DNA of 64,000 nt from Aquitalea aquatilis. GTDB taxonomy: Bacteria > Pseudomonadota > Gammaproteobacteria > Burkholderiales > Chromobacteriaceae. Shown piece after piece: positions 55,283-64,000 of the stretch (positions are counted from its first letter, which is position 1; every line of letters starts with the position of its first letter). The position numbers and the translations under genes are program-made. Location: positions 1,798,001 to 1,862,000 of the forward strand of contig NZ_CP039731.1 in NCBI RefSeq assembly GCF_005155025.1. The letters run 5' to 3'. The notes below the pieces were generated by a model, which saw only the letters and a list, made by a program, of their open reading frames with translations, was not told the origin of the DNA and did no database searches.

Positions 55283-57193
55283 GTGAACAATATCGGCAAA
55301 AACATAGCCATCTGGGTCATCATCGGTTTGGTACTGATGACAGTATTCAATCAGTTCAACAAACGCCAGGACGCCCAGAACCAGATCGAGTACTCGCAAT
55401 TCATCAGCGATGTCGAATCCGGCAAGGTGCAATCCCTGAGCATTGAGGGCCATCCCCTGCGTGGCCAGTGGCTGAAGGGTAAGCGGACAGACGGTTCGGC
55501 ATTTGCCACCTACGCTCCGTACGACCCGCAACTGGTCGAAGACCTGATCAAGAACAACGTACGCTTCTCCGCCAAGCCGGAAGAAGAACCGTCCATGCTG
55601 ATGAGCATCTTCATCAGCTGGTTCCCGATGCTGTTGCTGATTGGCGTGTGGGTTTTCTTCATGCGTCAGATGCAGGGCGGCGGCAAGGGCGGTGCTTTCT
55701 CCTTCGGCAAGAGCAAGGCGCGCATGCTGGATCAGGACACCAATACCGTGACCTTTGCGGATGTGGCCGGCTGCGATGAAGCCAAGGAAGAAGTAAAGGA
55801 AATCGTCGATTACCTGCGCGATCCGTCCCGCTACCAGAGTCTGGGTGGGCGCATTCCGCGCGGCATCTTGCTGTGTGGCTCCCCGGGTACCGGTAAAACG
55901 CTGTTGGCCAAGGCCATCGCTGGCGAAGCCAAGGTGCCGTTCTTCAGCATCTCTGGTTCCGACTTTGTGGAAATGTTTGTCGGCGTGGGTGCTGCCCGTG
56001 TCCGCGACATGTTCGAGCAGGCGAAAAAGAACTCGCCTTGCATCATCTTCATCGATGAAATCGATGCTGTCGGCCGCCAGCGTGGTGCTGGTCTGGGCGG
56101 TGGCAACGACGAACGCGAACAGACGCTGAACCAGCTGCTGGTGGAAATGGATGGTTTCGAAACCAACACCACCGTTATCGTGATCGCCGCGACCAACCGT
56201 CCTGACGTACTCGACCCAGCCCTGCAACGTCCGGGCCGTTTCGACCGCCAGGTGGTGGTGCCGCTGCCGGATATCCGTGGTCGCGAACAGATTCTGTCCG
56301 TGCACATGCGCAAAGTCCCGATTGCTGCCGATGTGGAACCTTCGGTCATCGCTCGTGGCACGCCGGGTTTCTCCGGTGCTGATCTGGCCAACCTGGTGAA
56401 CGAGGCTGCGCTGTTTGCTGCCCGTCGCGCCAAGCGCCTGGTGGACATGGTGGATTTCGAGTCGGCCAAGGACAAGATCATGATGGGTGCCGAGCGCCGC
56501 AGCATGGTGATGTCGGAGGAAGAAAAGCGTAATACCGCTTATCACGAATCCGGCCATGCCGTTGTTGCCAAGCTCTTGCCCAAGTCGGATCCGGTGCACA
56601 AGGTCACCATCATTCCGCGCGGACGTGCGCTGGGTGTGACCATGCAGCTGCCGGAACAGGACCGCTTTGCCTATGATCGCGGCTACCTGATGGACCGTCT
56701 GGCCATTCTGTTCGGCGGTCGTATTGCCGAAGAGCTGTTCATGAACCAGATGACCACCGGTGCTTCCAACGACTTCGAACGTGCCACACAAATGGCGCGC
56801 GACATGGTGACCCGCTACGGCATGTCCGACAAGCTCGGTCCGATGGTGTATGGCGACAACGAAGGTGAAGTCTTCCTGGGTCGTTCCATCACCACGCACA
56901 AGAACCTGTCCGAAGCCACGATGCAGCAAGTGGATATGGAAATCCGCCGCATTATCGACGAGCAGTACGGGCTGGCCCGCCGTCTGCTGGAAGATAACCG
57001 CGACAAGGTGGAAGCCATGACCGCAGCCCTGCTGGAATGGGAAACCATCGATGCCGAGCAGATTAACGACATCATGGATGGCAAGCCGCCGCGTCCGCCC
57101 AAACCGGGCAGCGGTTTCCCGGCCAAGCCGGAAGACAAGCCGGCTGAAGCCAGCCCGGCAGCAGCAACATCTACGCCGGCTCAGGAACTCTGA
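55283..57193 (+). CDS. ftsH: ATP-dependent zinc metalloprotease FtsH
   Basis: Membrane AAA+ protease that degrades misfolded membrane proteins and short-lived regulators such as LpxC and sigma32. The GTG at 55283 gives 636 residues. Two membrane helices (about 6-24 and 100-120) frame a periplasmic domain. Walker [14 protein letters not shown] lies near residue 200, Walker [19 protein letters not shown], and the zinc motif [10 protein letters not shown] near residue 420. The Pro/Ala-rich tail is variable. folP follows 69 bp downstream. Confidence 0.96.
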   Translation: MNNIGKNIAIWVIIGLVLMTVFNQFNKRQDAQNQIEYSQFISDVESGKVQSLSIEGHPLRGQWLKGKRTDGSAFATYAPYDPQLVEDLIKNNVRFSAKPEEEPSMLMSIFISWFPMLLLIGVWVFFMRQMQGGGKGGAFSFGKSKARMLDQDTNTVTFADVAGCDEAKEEVKEIVDYLRDPSRYQSLGGRIPRGILLCGSPGTGKTLLAKAIAGEAKVPFFSISGSDFVEMFVGVGAARVRDMFEQAKKNSPCIIFIDEIDAVGRQRGAGLGGGNDEREQTLNQLLVEMDGFETNTTVIVIAATNRPDVLDPALQRPGRFDRQVVVPLPDIRGREQILSVHMRKVPIAADVEPSVIARGTPGFSGADLANLVNEAALFAARRAKRLVDMVDFESAKDKIMMGAERRSMVMSEEEKRNTAYHESGHAVVAKLLPKSDPVHKVTIIPRGRALGVTMQLPEQDRFAYDRGYLMDRLAILFGGRIAEELFMNQMTTGASNDFERATQMARDMVTRYGMSDKLGPMVYGDNEGEVFLGRSITTHKNLSEATMQQVDMEIRRIIDEQYGLARRLLEDNRDKVEAMTAALLEWETIDAEQINDIMDGKPPRPPKPGSGFPAKPEDKPAEASPAAATSTPAQEL

Positions 57194-57262
57194 TCACCGG
57201 TTTTTGCAGGGCGGCAGCTTAGGCTGTCGCCCTGTTTTGCATTTATCAGGCAGATATTTCCC

Positions 57263-58105
57263 ATGCAATTGCTTGAATGCGGGCGTTTCCAGCTCGATCT
57301 GACCCAGCCCATGATCATGGGCATCCTCAATGTCACGCCGGATTCGTTTTCCGATGGCGGTCGCTTCAACTCCCTGGATAGTGCGCTGCAACGTGCCGAA
57401 AGCATGCTGGCAGACGGTGCGGCCATTCTGGATATCGGTGGTGAATCCACCCGTCCCGGTGCGCCGGAAGTCAGTGTGCAGCAGGAGCTGGACCGGGTGA
57501 TGCCGGTGCTGGAACAGTTGAAGGGCATCGGCGCGCCCTTGTCGCTGGATACCCGCCGTACTGCGGTGATGCGTGCCGCCTTGCAATTGGGGGCGGTGGA
57601 TCTGATCAATGATGTTTCTGCGCTGGAGGATGATGGTGCGGTGGACGCGGTGGCTGCATCGAATGTGGCGCTCTGCCTGATGCACAAGCAGGGTAATCCG
57701 GACTCCATGCAGCAGGCCCCGCACTATCTGGATGTGGTGGATGAAGTGGGCCATTATCTGTTGCGCCGGGTACAGCTGTGCCGCGATGCCGGTATTGCCG
57801 ATGCCCGTCTGCTGATCGATCCCGGTTTCGGCTTTGGAAAAACTCTGCAGCACAATCTGCAATTGCTGGCCGGACTGCGCCGTATCGAGGCCATCAGCGG
57901 CCTTCCCTTGCTAGTGGGGCTGTCGCGCAAATCCATGCTCGGTGCCATTACCGGCGAGGCCATTCCCTGCGAGCGGCTGGGGGCCAGCCTGGCCGTGGCG
58001 CTGTTGTCCTTGCAGCAGGGCGCCAGGATAGTACGGGTACACGATGTCAAGGCCAGCCATCAGGCCTTGCAGGTGTGGGGCGCGATGCAGGCCTATGCCG
58101 ACTGA
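57263..58105 (+). CDS. folP: Dihydropteroate synthase
   Basis: Condenses p-aminobenzoate with dihydropterin pyrophosphate in folate synthesis; sulfonamide target. The product has 280 residues and a TIM barrel. Signatures are MGILNVTPDSFSDGG and ILDIGGESTRPG, then DPGFGFGKT and LVGLSRKSMLG, which form the substrate sites. It lies between ftsH and glmM, an order widely conserved in proteobacteria. The ribosome site is weak. Confidence 0.95.
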   Translation: MQLLECGRFQLDLTQPMIMGILNVTPDSFSDGGRFNSLDSALQRAESMLADGAAILDIGGESTRPGAPEVSVQQELDRVMPVLEQLKGIGAPLSLDTRRTAVMRAALQLGAVDLINDVSALEDDGAVDAVAASNVALCLMHKQGNPDSMQQAPHYLDVVDEVGHYLLRRVQLCRDAGIADARLLIDPGFGFGKTLQHNLQLLAGLRRIEAISGLPLLVGLSRKSMLGAITGEAIPCERLGASLAVALLSLQQGARIVRVHDVKASHQALQVWGAMQAYAD

Positions 58106-58126
58106 CGCCGTTATAGCCGCAGAGTT

Positions 58127-58156
58127 TTGCTGTGCGACTTGGCGCACAGGTACAAT
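58127..58156 (+). promoter_or_regulatory. Candidate sigma70 promoter of glmM with an internal palindrome
   Basis: TTGCTG (58127-58132), an 18-bp spacer and TACAAT (58151-58156). Overlapping the -35 box and spacer is the perfect inverted repeat TGTGCG-ACTTGG-CGCACA (58131-58148), a possible operator. Predicted start near 58163. Confidence 0.55.
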
Positions 58157-58190
58157 GCATGACTCCCGCAGGGGCCATTTTGCTGTTATG

Positions 58191-58215
58191 CGTTGCCAGC
58201 CATGCTGCGGCAACG
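58191..58215 (+). promoter_or_regulatory. Hairpin before the glmM ribosome site
   Basis: CGTTGCC (58191-58197) pairs with GGCAACG (58209-58215), with further AGC/GCT pairs inside the loop. It ends six bases before AGGATG, so it could affect translation initiation of glmM. No T run follows. Confidence 0.5.
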
Positions 58216-58231
58216 TGATTAGGATGATGAG

Positions 58232-59566
58232 ATGAGTCGCAAATATTTTGGAACGGATGGTGTGCGTGGCGAAGTAGGGCAGTTCCCCATTACGCCGGAT
58301 TTTGTTCTCAAGCTGGGCCATGCTGCTGGCCGGGTGCTGGTCGATCATGACAAGGTGCATCGCCCCACGGTGTTGATCGGCAAGGACACCCGGATTTCCG
58401 GCTATATGCTGGAGGCGGCGCTGCAGGCCGGCTTTACTGCTGCCGGTGTCAATGTACTGCTGACCGGGCCTTTGCCGACTCCGGGCATCGCCTATCTGAC
58501 GCGTGCGTTGCGGCTGGAGGCCGGGGTGGTGATTTCTGCCTCGCACAACCCGTATCAGGATAATGGCATCAAGTTCTTTGCCGAAGGTGGCAAAAAACTG
58601 GATGACACGCTGGAGCTGGAAATCGAGGCCATGCTTGAGCAGCCGATGACCACCAACAGCTCGGTGGAGCTGGGGCGCGCCCGTCGTATTTCCGGTGCCG
58701 CCGAACGCTATATCGAATTCTGCAAGAGTACCTTCCCCGGCGAGCGCGATCTCAAACAGCTCAAACTGGTGGTGGATTGCGCGAATGGTGCCACCTACCA
58801 TATCGCGCCCAAGGTATTTCACGAACTGGGTGCCGAAGTGGTGGTCATTGGCGGGGAGCCGGATGGCTACAACATCAATGACAAGGTGGGCGCGACCTAC
58901 CCCAAGACCCTGCAAGTCGCCGTGCTGGAACACCATGCCGATTTCGGCATTTCGCTGGATGGCGACGGCGACCGGCTGATCATGGTGGATCGCAATGGCA
59001 AGGTGTATGACGGCGACCAGCTGATTTACATCATTGCCAGGGCCCGTGCCGCGCGCGGCGACCTGCGGGGCGGCGTAGTGGGGACCGTGATGACCAATAT
59101 GGCGATGGAACTGGCCCTGAACAAGCTGGGTGTGGCTTTTGGTCGTGCCAAGGTGGGTGACCGCTACGTCCTGGAAATGCTGCACGCCAATGGCTGGCAG
59201 GTGGGGGGCGAGGCCTCTGGCCATATCCTGTGTCTGGACAAGCACACCACAGGGGACGGCATCATCTCCAGTCTGCAGGTATTGGCCAGTCTGGCCGAAA
59301 TGGGCATCAGCATGGAAGAAGCCTGTCACGACTGGACGCCATTCCCGCAAACCATGATCAATGTCCGTCACAATGGTTGCGACTGGAAAGCGGCTTCTGC
59401 CGAGGCATTGGCCGCTGCCGAGGCTGCGCTGGTTGGCGTGGGGCGCGTGGTATTGCGTCCTTCCGGTACCGAGCCGGTGGTACGGGTGATGGTGGAAGCG
59501 AGCGACCGTGGCTTATCGGAAAAGTGGGCCAGAGAAATTGCTGCCACCATAGAGCGGGTCGCCTGA
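58232..59566 (+). CDS. glmM: Phosphoglucosamine mutase
   Basis: Converts glucosamine-6-phosphate to glucosamine-1-phosphate on the way to UDP-GlcNAc for peptidoglycan and lipid A. The product has 444 residues of the phosphohexomutase family. The catalytic serine is Ser104 in [12 protein letters not shown], the metal loop is DGDGDRLI near residue 244, and the sugar- and phosphate-binding GGEASGH and [12 protein letters not shown] motifs are intact. AGGATG is the ribosome site. Confidence 0.96.
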   Translation: MSRKYFGTDGVRGEVGQFPITPDFVLKLGHAAGRVLVDHDKVHRPTVLIGKDTRISGYMLEAALQAGFTAAGVNVLLTGPLPTPGIAYLTRALRLEAGVVISASHNPYQDNGIKFFAEGGKKLDDTLELEIEAMLEQPMTTNSSVELGRARRISGAAERYIEFCKSTFPGERDLKQLKLVVDCANGATYHIAPKVFHELGAEVVVIGGEPDGYNINDKVGATYPKTLQVAVLEHHADFGISLDGDGDRLIMVDRNGKVYDGDQLIYIIARARAARGDLRGGVVGTVMTNMAMELALNKLGVAFGRAKVGDRYVLEMLHANGWQVGGEASGHILCLDKHTTGDGIISSLQVLASLAEMGISMEEACHDWTPFPQTMINVRHNGCDWKAASAEALAAAEAALVGVGRVVLRPSGTEPVVRVMVEASDRGLSEKWAREIAATIERVA

Positions 59567-59596
59567 GCGGGTTTTTCTGTTTGGCAGTAAAAATGA

Positions 59597-59630
59597 TAAG
59601 GCCACTACCTTATAGGTAGTGGCCTTTTGC
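59597..59630. terminator. Terminator between glmM and alr
   Basis: AAGGCCACTACCT (59598-59610) pairs perfectly with AGGTAGTGGCCTT (59614-59626) around TAT and continues TTGC. The T run favours the rightward direction (glmM); on the left side lies an A-rich tract that serves alr. Confidence 0.85.
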
Positions 59631-59644
59631 ATGGAGCAGGGGTG

Positions 59645-60715
59645 TCAGCAATACTTGCGCGGCACCCGTGGTGCCACGGCACACATCAGCTCGTAGCCGA
59701 TGGTGCCGGCTGCCGCAGCCACTTCTTCAATCGCTACATTGGGCCCCCACAGCTCTACTTGGCTGCCGATATCGGCCGCAGGGATGTGGCTGAGGTCGAT
59801 GGCCAGCATGTCCATGGATACCCGGCCCACTGTGGCGCTGCGCTGGCCAGCCACCATCACCGGTGTGCCATTGGCGGCAATACGCGGATAGCCATCCGCA
59901 TACCCGCAGGCGACGATGCCGATGCGCATGGCCTGTTCCGCTCGGAAGTTCAGCCCATAGCCCACCGTATCACCAGCTTGTAGTTGCTGGATGGCGATGA
60001 TGTCGGCACTCAGTGTCATGGTGGTTTGCAGGCCCAGCGCGGTACCGTGGCATTCGGCAAACGGCGAGCAGCCGTACAGGGTGATGCCCGGCCGCACCAC
60101 ATCGCCATGGGTCTGTGGATGGCGGAATACCGCAGCGGAGTTGGCGGCGCTGACCGCCAGGCCACTGGCTGCGGCCACTGGAGCAAAGGCCTGCCATTGT
60201 GCCGCGACGCCACGGGCATCATCGGCGGTGGCAAAGTGGGTCATGATGGTGCTGGTACGGACCTGGGGCAGGGACTGCAGATTGGCCAGAGTCGCTGCAA
60301 CTTGCTCCGGGCGAAAGCCCAGCCGGTTCATGCCGCTGTTCACCTTGAGCCAGACCTCCACCGTTTGTGGCAGGGAACCTTCGCGCAGCCAGGCAATCTG
60401 GTGAGGGGAGTGAATGGCACCGCCAATGCGATAAGTGGCCATGGCTTCGACTTCGGCACGGTCGAAAGGGCCTTCCAGCAGGACGATGTCTTGCTGGATG
60501 CCGGCCTGGCGCAGGGCGATGGCGTCTTCGATGTTGAGCAAGGCAAATCCGTCGGCGCTGTCGGCCAGGGCTAGTGCACAGCCCAGACTGCCATGACCAT
60601 AGGCATCAGCCTTGATCACGGCCAGCGCGCGGCGGCCTGCGGTTTGCTTGCGGGATTGTAAATAATTATGGCGCAGGGCGGAATGATTGATTTCCACCCG
60701 TATAGGGCGTGTCAT
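59645..60715 (-). CDS. alr: Alanine racemase
   Basis: PLP enzyme that makes D-alanine for peptidoglycan. The product has 356 residues. The PLP lysine is Lys35 in AVIKADAYGHG, and the opposite catalytic tyrosine lies in VGYGLNFRAE near residue 250. NSGMNRLGF and GRVSMDMLAIDL are further family motifs. A single copy is seen here, so it may be either the biosynthetic Alr or the catabolic DadX; no dadA gene is adjacent. Confidence 0.95.
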   Translation of the reverse strand: MTRPIRVEINHSALRHNYLQSRKQTAGRRALAVIKADAYGHGSLGCALALADSADGFALLNIEDAIALRQAGIQQDIVLLEGPFDRAEVEAMATYRIGGAIHSPHQIAWLREGSLPQTVEVWLKVNSGMNRLGFRPEQVAATLANLQSLPQVRTSTIMTHFATADDARGVAAQWQAFAPVAAASGLAVSAANSAAVFRHPQTHGDVVRPGITLYGCSPFAECHGTALGLQTTMTLSADIIAIQQLQAGDTVGYGLNFRAEQAMRIGIVACGYADGYPRIAANGTPVMVAGQRSATVGRVSMDMLAIDLSHIPAADIGSQVELWGPNVAIEEVAAAAGTIGYELMCAVAPRVPRKYC

Positions 60716-60740
60716 GTCAAGAAAGGATAAGGTCGAGGTG

Positions 60741-60749
60741 TGCTATTAT
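60741..60749 (+). promoter_or_regulatory. Extended -10 promoter of the DedA gene
   Basis: TG-C-TATTAT at 60741-60749 is an extended -10 element (TGnTATAAT) without a good -35 box. The start would be near 60756, about 76 bases before the gene, 40 bp from the alr start. Confidence 0.45.
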
Positions 60750-60831
60750 AAGCGCCCGATCATGCACTCGGACAATCAGCCCGCGGCCAAATCTTGTGTC
60801 AGGACAAGACCGCGCCGGTCGGCGGAGCACT

Positions 60832-61461
60832 ATGGACATACTGCAGATACTTCTCGATTTCTTTACCGGTTACGGTTATGTGGCTGTCTTTACCGTATTG
60901 CTGGTGTGTGGGTTCGGCATTCCGATTCCGGAGGACATCACTCTGGTCGCCGGTGGCATCATCTCCGGTCTGGGTTATGCCGATGTGGATGTAATGTTTC
61001 TGGTCGGAATGGCCGGGGTGCTGGCGGGCGATGGCATCATGTTTGCAGCCGGCCGCTTTTATGGGCACAAGGTGCAGCGCTTCCGGCCCATTGCACGCAT
61101 CCTGACCCAGGAGCGTTTCGAAGCGGTACAGGAAAAGTTTGAAAAGTACGGCACCTGGGTGTTGTTTGTTGCCCGTTTTCTGCCTGGCCTGCGCTCGCCC
61201 ATCTTCATTACTGCCGGCATGACCCGTCGCGTCCCGTATTGGCGCTTTCTGTTGATGGACGGTTTTGCCGCGCTGATTTCCGTACCCGTTTGGGTGTATC
61301 TGGGCCACTACGGCGCAACCCAGCGCGAGTGGCTGATGCACATGGTGCATCGCGGCCAGGTGGGCATTCTGTCGGCTGTCGGCGTGCTGCTGACGGTGCT
61401 GCTCATCGTCTATCTGTGCCGCCGTAAAAAGTGCTGTGCTGCTTCCGAGCTGAAAAAATAG
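60832..61461 (+). CDS. DedA-family membrane protein
   Basis: Inner-membrane protein of the DedA/SNARE-associated family, 209 residues from the ATG at 60832 with GGCGGAG upstream. The hallmark PIPEDITLVAGGIISGLG (core PIPED) and the FVARFLPGLRSPIFITAG segment (core ARFLPGLRSP) with the conserved Arg residues are present. DedA proteins act in lipid carrier recycling, proton-motive force and drug resistance, including undecaprenyl-phosphate flipping in some members. The tail is basic and Cys-containing (RRKKCC). Confidence 0.9.
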   Translation: MDILQILLDFFTGYGYVAVFTVLLVCGFGIPIPEDITLVAGGIISGLGYADVDVMFLVGMAGVLAGDGIMFAAGRFYGHKVQRFRPIARILTQERFEAVQEKFEKYGTWVLFVARFLPGLRSPIFITAGMTRRVPYWRFLLMDGFAALISVPVWVYLGHYGATQREWLMHMVHRGQVGILSAVGVLLTVLLIVYLCRRKKCCAASELKK

Positions 61462-61472
61462 ATTGCCAAGCG

Positions 61473-61506
61473 TGAAAAAAGCCACCAGACGGTGGCTTTT
61501 TTTTCG
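61473..61506. terminator. Bidirectional terminator between DedA and FKBP genes
   Basis: AAAAAAGCCACC (61475-61486) pairs with GGTGGCTTTTTT (61491-61502) around AGAC, with long A and T runs on both sides. Confidence 0.92.
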
Positions 61507-61514
61507 GGCCAGAC

Positions 61515-61841
61515 TCAACCCACCTGCAGTAATTCCACTTCAAACACCAGGGTGGCATTCGGCGGAATCACCCCGCCGGCACCCCGTGCACCATAGCCCA
61601 GTTCCGGCGGGATGGTCAGCTTGCGCTTGCCACCTACCTTCATGCCGACCACGCCCTGATCCCAGCCTTTGATGACATGGCCGGCACCCAGCGGGAAGCT
61701 GAAGGGCTGATAACGATCCTTGCTGGAGTCGAACTTGCTGCCATTGGTCAGCCAGCCGGTGTAGTGCACGGTGACTTCTTCACCAGCAACGGCTTCGGCA
61801 CCTTCGCCGACGGTCAGATCTTCAATGATCAATGCGCTCAT
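61515..61841 (-). CDS. FKBP-type peptidyl-prolyl isomerase
   Basis: Cytosolic prolyl isomerase of 108 residues, a single FKBP domain with no signal peptide. It shows [47 protein letters not shown] (cores VHYTGWL and [15 protein letters not shown]) and [14 protein letters not shown], the usual active-site aromatic set. It is convergent with the DedA gene and divergent from the DUF2189 gene. Confidence 0.93.
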   Translation of the reverse strand: MSALIIEDLTVGEGAEAVAGEEVTVHYTGWLTNGSKFDSSKDRYQPFSFPLGAGHVIKGWDQGVVGMKVGGKRKLTIPPELGYGARGAGGVIPPNATLVFEVELLQVG

Positions 61842-62003
61842 CTTCTCGTAGTCCTTGTATCTGGTTCAAGCAAGGCGGAATTGTACCATCCGCCAGCTGG
61901 TGTGGCTGCTGGAGGTTCATGTTGTATTTGTATTTTGCAATCAATAGCTTATAAAGAAATTAACTGTCTGGTTTACCCACCCACCACCAGAAGGGGATTC
62001 GTC

Positions 62004-62786
62004 ATGGACATTACCCACGGCACGTCCCGGGAACACCCGGTTGTTCACCATGTCTCTGTTACCCAACCACTGCTCTGGCTCAGGCAGGGCCTGAAAGACC
62101 TGCGCAAAGCCCCGGCTGATGCCATGTTTTACGGTGCAGCCTTTGTGCTGATGGGCTATTTGCTGATCAGCTATTTCGACAGCGCCCCACAGTTTGTGCT
62201 GACGCTCAGCACGCTGTTCTTGCTCGGTGGACCTTTTCTCGCCATCGGCCTGTATGATCTGGCGCGCCAGCATGAGGAGATCCGCGCGCCGCAGCGCGTC
62301 AGCCTGTGGCACAGCATGAGCGCCTGGAAGGCCAACCTGCCGGGTTTCACCCTGTTTGCCGCGTTGCTGGCGGTGCTGGTGTTTGGCTGGTTCCGTGTGT
62401 CCTTGCTGCTGTTTGCCTTGTTCTACGATACGGCAGCCTTGCCGAGTCTGGACGAGCTACTGGCCAATGCCATGCTGCCCGCCAACCTACCTTTCCTGCT
62501 GGCCTATTTTGGCGTCGGTTTCCTGTTTGCGGCGACAGTGTTCGCGCTTAGTGTGGTGGCCATTCCCATGCTGCTGGACAAGGAGGTCGATACGGTGACC
62601 GCCATGGTCAACAGCCTGCAGGCGGTATACAAGAATCTGCTGACGATGACCGTATGGGCCGCTATGATTGTGATCCTTACTGCCGTGGGTTTTGCCACCT
62701 ATTTCATCGGCCTGATCATCATCATGCCGGTGCTTGGACTGGCCAGCTGGCATGCCTACCGCGCCATGATCACTTATGAAAGCTGA
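62004..62786 (+). CDS. DUF2189 family membrane protein
   Basis: A 260-residue protein with about six hydrophobic segments. I recognise DUF2189; members are often beside heme-copper oxidase or cytochrome genes, and their role is unknown. The ATG at 62004 follows AAGGGGA. The first 30 residues are polar and His-containing (HGTSREHPVVHHVSV). The conserved LWLRQGLKDLRKAP segment lies before the first helix. It is followed 10 bp later by a dehydrogenase gene and may share a message with it. Confidence 0.82.
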   Translation: MDITHGTSREHPVVHHVSVTQPLLWLRQGLKDLRKAPADAMFYGAAFVLMGYLLISYFDSAPQFVLTLSTLFLLGGPFLAIGLYDLARQHEEIRAPQRVSLWHSMSAWKANLPGFTLFAALLAVLVFGWFRVSLLLFALFYDTAALPSLDELLANAMLPANLPFLLAYFGVGFLFAATVFALSVVAIPMLLDKEVDTVTAMVNSLQAVYKNLLTMTVWAAMIVILTAVGFATYFIGLIIIMPVLGLASWHAYRAMITYES

Positions 62787-62796
62787 TGCCTGACCG

Positions 62797-63750
62797 ATGA
62801 CCCACCCCTCCATCGTATTCCTCGACCGGGACAGCCTGCCTGTCCCGGTTCCCGTTTTCCCGTTTGAGCATGCCTACCGCGAAATCGCCGCCACTACTCC
62901 GGAGCAGATTGTCCGGCATGTTGGCGACGCCGACATCGTGATCACCAATAAGGTGGCTTTCACCCGCGAAACCCTGCTGCAACTGCCAGGCGTGAAAATG
63001 CTGGCCATTGCGGCGACCGGCTACAACCATGTCGACCTGGCATGCTGTCGTGAGCAGGGGATCGCCGTGGCCAATATTCGCCACTATGGCGATGAAACCG
63101 TGGCCGAGCATGCTTTCACGCTGATGCTGGCGCTGGTGAAAAACCTGCCGGCCTATCAGCGCGATGTGGCTGCCGGGGTATGGGAGCAGGCCCAGCAATT
63201 CTGTCATTTCGGTGCACCGATTCGCGATCTGAAAGGGGCTACGCTGGGCATTTTCGGCTCTGGCGGCATCGGTCAGGCGCTGGCCGAGCGCGCCCGTGCC
63301 TTTGGCATGCGGGTGCAGTTTGGTGAGCGCAAGGGAGCGAGCGTGGTGCGTGATGGCTATGTCAGCTTTGCCGACCTGCTGGCGACGTCCGACGTGCTGT
63401 CACTGCACTGTCCACTCAACGATGACACCCGCAACATGATTGCCCAGGACGAATTGATGGCCATGAAGCCGGGGGCCATCCTGATCAATACCGCGCGCGG
63501 CGGGCTGGTGGATGAACAGGCGCTTGTTGCCGCCTTGAAGTACGGTCAGCTGGGTGGTGCCGGTTTTGATGTGCTCAGTACCGAGCCGCCTACGGCAGGT
63601 AATCCGCTGCTCAAGGCCCGTCTGCCGCATTTGATTGTGACACCGCATATTGGCTGGGCCAGTCAGCAGGCCATGCAGCGGCTGGCGCAGCAGCTGGTCG
63701 ACAATATCGCCGCCTATGTGGCGGGCAGAGCAGAAAACCGGCTGGCCTGA
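62797..63750 (+). CDS. D-2-hydroxyacid dehydrogenase (glycerate/hydroxypyruvate type)
   Basis: NAD(P)-dependent dehydrogenase of 317 residues, closest to hydroxypyruvate reductase/glycerate dehydrogenase (HprA) by my reading. The Rossmann GxGxxG reads GIFGSGGIGQALA near residue 153. The catalytic Arg (NTARGGLVD), Glu (DVLSTEPP) and His (TPHIGWAS) are all present. Substrate choice within the family cannot be settled from motifs. It begins 10 bp after the DUF2189 gene. Confidence 0.9.
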   Translation: MTHPSIVFLDRDSLPVPVPVFPFEHAYREIAATTPEQIVRHVGDADIVITNKVAFTRETLLQLPGVKMLAIAATGYNHVDLACCREQGIAVANIRHYGDETVAEHAFTLMLALVKNLPAYQRDVAAGVWEQAQQFCHFGAPIRDLKGATLGIFGSGGIGQALAERARAFGMRVQFGERKGASVVRDGYVSFADLLATSDVLSLHCPLNDDTRNMIAQDELMAMKPGAILINTARGGLVDEQALVAALKYGQLGGAGFDVLSTEPPTAGNPLLKARLPHLIVTPHIGWASQQAMQRLAQQLVDNIAAYVAGRAENRLA

Positions 63751-63785
63751 GCCTGGCGCAGGCGGCTGGCCAAACGCAGTTTTTG

Positions 63786-63800
63786 TTAAACATTGTTTAA
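63786..63800. promoter_or_regulatory. AT-rich palindrome at the right edge
   Basis: TTAAAC-ATT-GTTTAA is a perfect inverted repeat, 36 bp after the dehydrogenase stop. It is a possible binding site for a regulator of the downstream transcript; nothing further identifies it. Confidence 0.35.
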
Positions 63801-63831
63801 TCAGAAAAAATACTTAATGAGCAATGTCGGT

Positions 63832-63850
63832 ATTGGGCAATAATGCCAAT
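63832..63850. promoter_or_regulatory. Second palindrome, ATTGG...CCAAT
   Basis: ATTGGGCA-ATAA-TGCCAAT forms an inverted repeat with one extra G in the left arm, within a stretch of repeated ATTG words. It lies about 20 bp upstream of a predicted -35 box, an activator position. Confidence 0.4.
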
Positions 63851-63866
63851 TGGATTGCTTTAAATA

Positions 63867-63895
63867 TTGTTAATGATTGAATTAAGGCATAGTAT
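63867..63895 (+). promoter_or_regulatory. Candidate promoter of the right-edge small RNA
   Basis: TTGTTA (63867-63872), 17 bp and TAGTAT (63890-63895); each box matches four of six positions. A start near 63902 fits the hairpin that follows. Confidence 0.4.
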
Positions 63896-63901
63896 TAAAT
63901 G

Positions 63902-63977
63902 GTCTGGGCCCGTAACGGGTTCAGGCTGCCCCGCTTGATCCGCCGTGGTTGCTCTGTCTTCCACGGCGCTTTTTTTG
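63902..63977 (+). ncRNA. Candidate small RNA of about 75 nt
   Basis: The predicted transcript begins with a nine-pair hairpin, CTGGGCCCG-TAA-CGGGTTCAG (63904-63924, two G-U pairs). A short unpaired stretch containing GCCCCGCTTGATC follows. It ends in a true terminator, CGCCGTGG (63941-63948) with CCACGGCG (63961-63968), then seven T. This hairpin, open seed, T-ended layout is typical of Hfq-type sRNAs. It could instead be a leader attenuator for a gene beyond the window. Confidence 0.5.
63941..63977 (+). terminator. Intrinsic terminator at the right edge
   Basis: CGCCGTGG pairs perfectly with CCACGGCG around a 12-nt loop and is followed by C and seven T. It lies too far (190 bp) from the dehydrogenase stop to be an ordinary terminator of that gene alone. 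Confidence 0.8.
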
Positions 63978-64000
63978 TCTGCTCCAGACTTAGGCTGCAG

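Overview
The window is a gene-dense bacterial chromosome segment with no mobile element, CRISPR array or rRNA. It suggests a betaproteobacterium of the Neisseriales, most like the Chromobacteriaceae (Chromobacterium/Aquitalea/Vogesella-type). The grounds are the complete 14-gene nuoA-N operon behind tpiA-secG-tRNA-Leu and ending in a DUF2818 gene, a Neisseria/Burkholderia-type porin, carA and carB separated by another gene, and general protein resemblance. This assignment comes from recognition only; no search was run.

Layout. 1-1.1 kb: phosphate-binding protein PstS, minus strand, with a possible start of the next pst gene at the left edge. 1.2-17.3 kb: tpiA, secG, tRNA-Leu(GAG), then nuoABCDEFGHIJKLMN for respiratory complex I and a small membrane protein. 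17.5-20.5 kb: two tandem lipid A acyltransferase genes, divergent from metK. 20.7-22.4 kb: glnK-amtB (PII and ammonium channel) behind a sigma54 promoter with two NtrC-type sites. 22.6-26.1 kb: ubiK, comM, a SPOR-domain protein, dsbA and initiator tRNA-fMet. 26.3-30.1 kb (minus): ffh, an uncharacterised ATP-grasp gene and purB. 30.1-34.3 kb: a CcsA-like membrane protein, a secreted ComEA-like protein, photolyase and a porin. 34.4-39.9 kb: pilB-pilC-pilD-coaE-zapD-yacG. 39.9-43.7 kb: amiC-tsaE (minus), queG (plus), a GNAT acetyltransferase and a MaoC-type hydratase (minus). 43.8-47.6 kb: etfB-etfA and an acyl-CoA dehydrogenase. 47.7-52.9 kb: carA-leuE-carB. 53-59.6 kb: greA, a DUF4149 protein, yhbY (minus), then rlmE-ftsH-folP-glmM. 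59.6-63.8 kb: alr (minus), a DedA protein, an FKBP isomerase (minus), a DUF2189 protein and a hydroxypyruvate/glycerate-type dehydrogenase. The right edge holds an AT-rich regulatory stretch and a candidate small RNA.

How the genes work together. Most are housekeeping: complex I and its assembly context, nitrogen sensing and uptake, pyrimidine/arginine precursor supply, envelope building (lipid A, peptidoglycan recycling, GlmM, Alr, AmiC, ZapD, SPOR) and RNA or protein quality control (RlmE, YhbY, FtsH, Ffh, GreA). PilB/PilC/PilD, the secreted ComEA-like protein, ComM and DsbA are parts known from natural transformation, so the host may be competent. EtfBA, the acyl-CoA dehydrogenase and the MaoC hydratase form a fatty-acid oxidation cluster with a PsrA-like operator.

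The least explained signals are non-coding: a 107-nt folded element closed by an 11-bp stem ending in a U tract between etfA and the acyl-CoA dehydrogenase gene, a terminator inside the greA leader, a candidate two-hairpin sRNA at the right edge, and a tRNA gene embedded between secG and the nuo operon.
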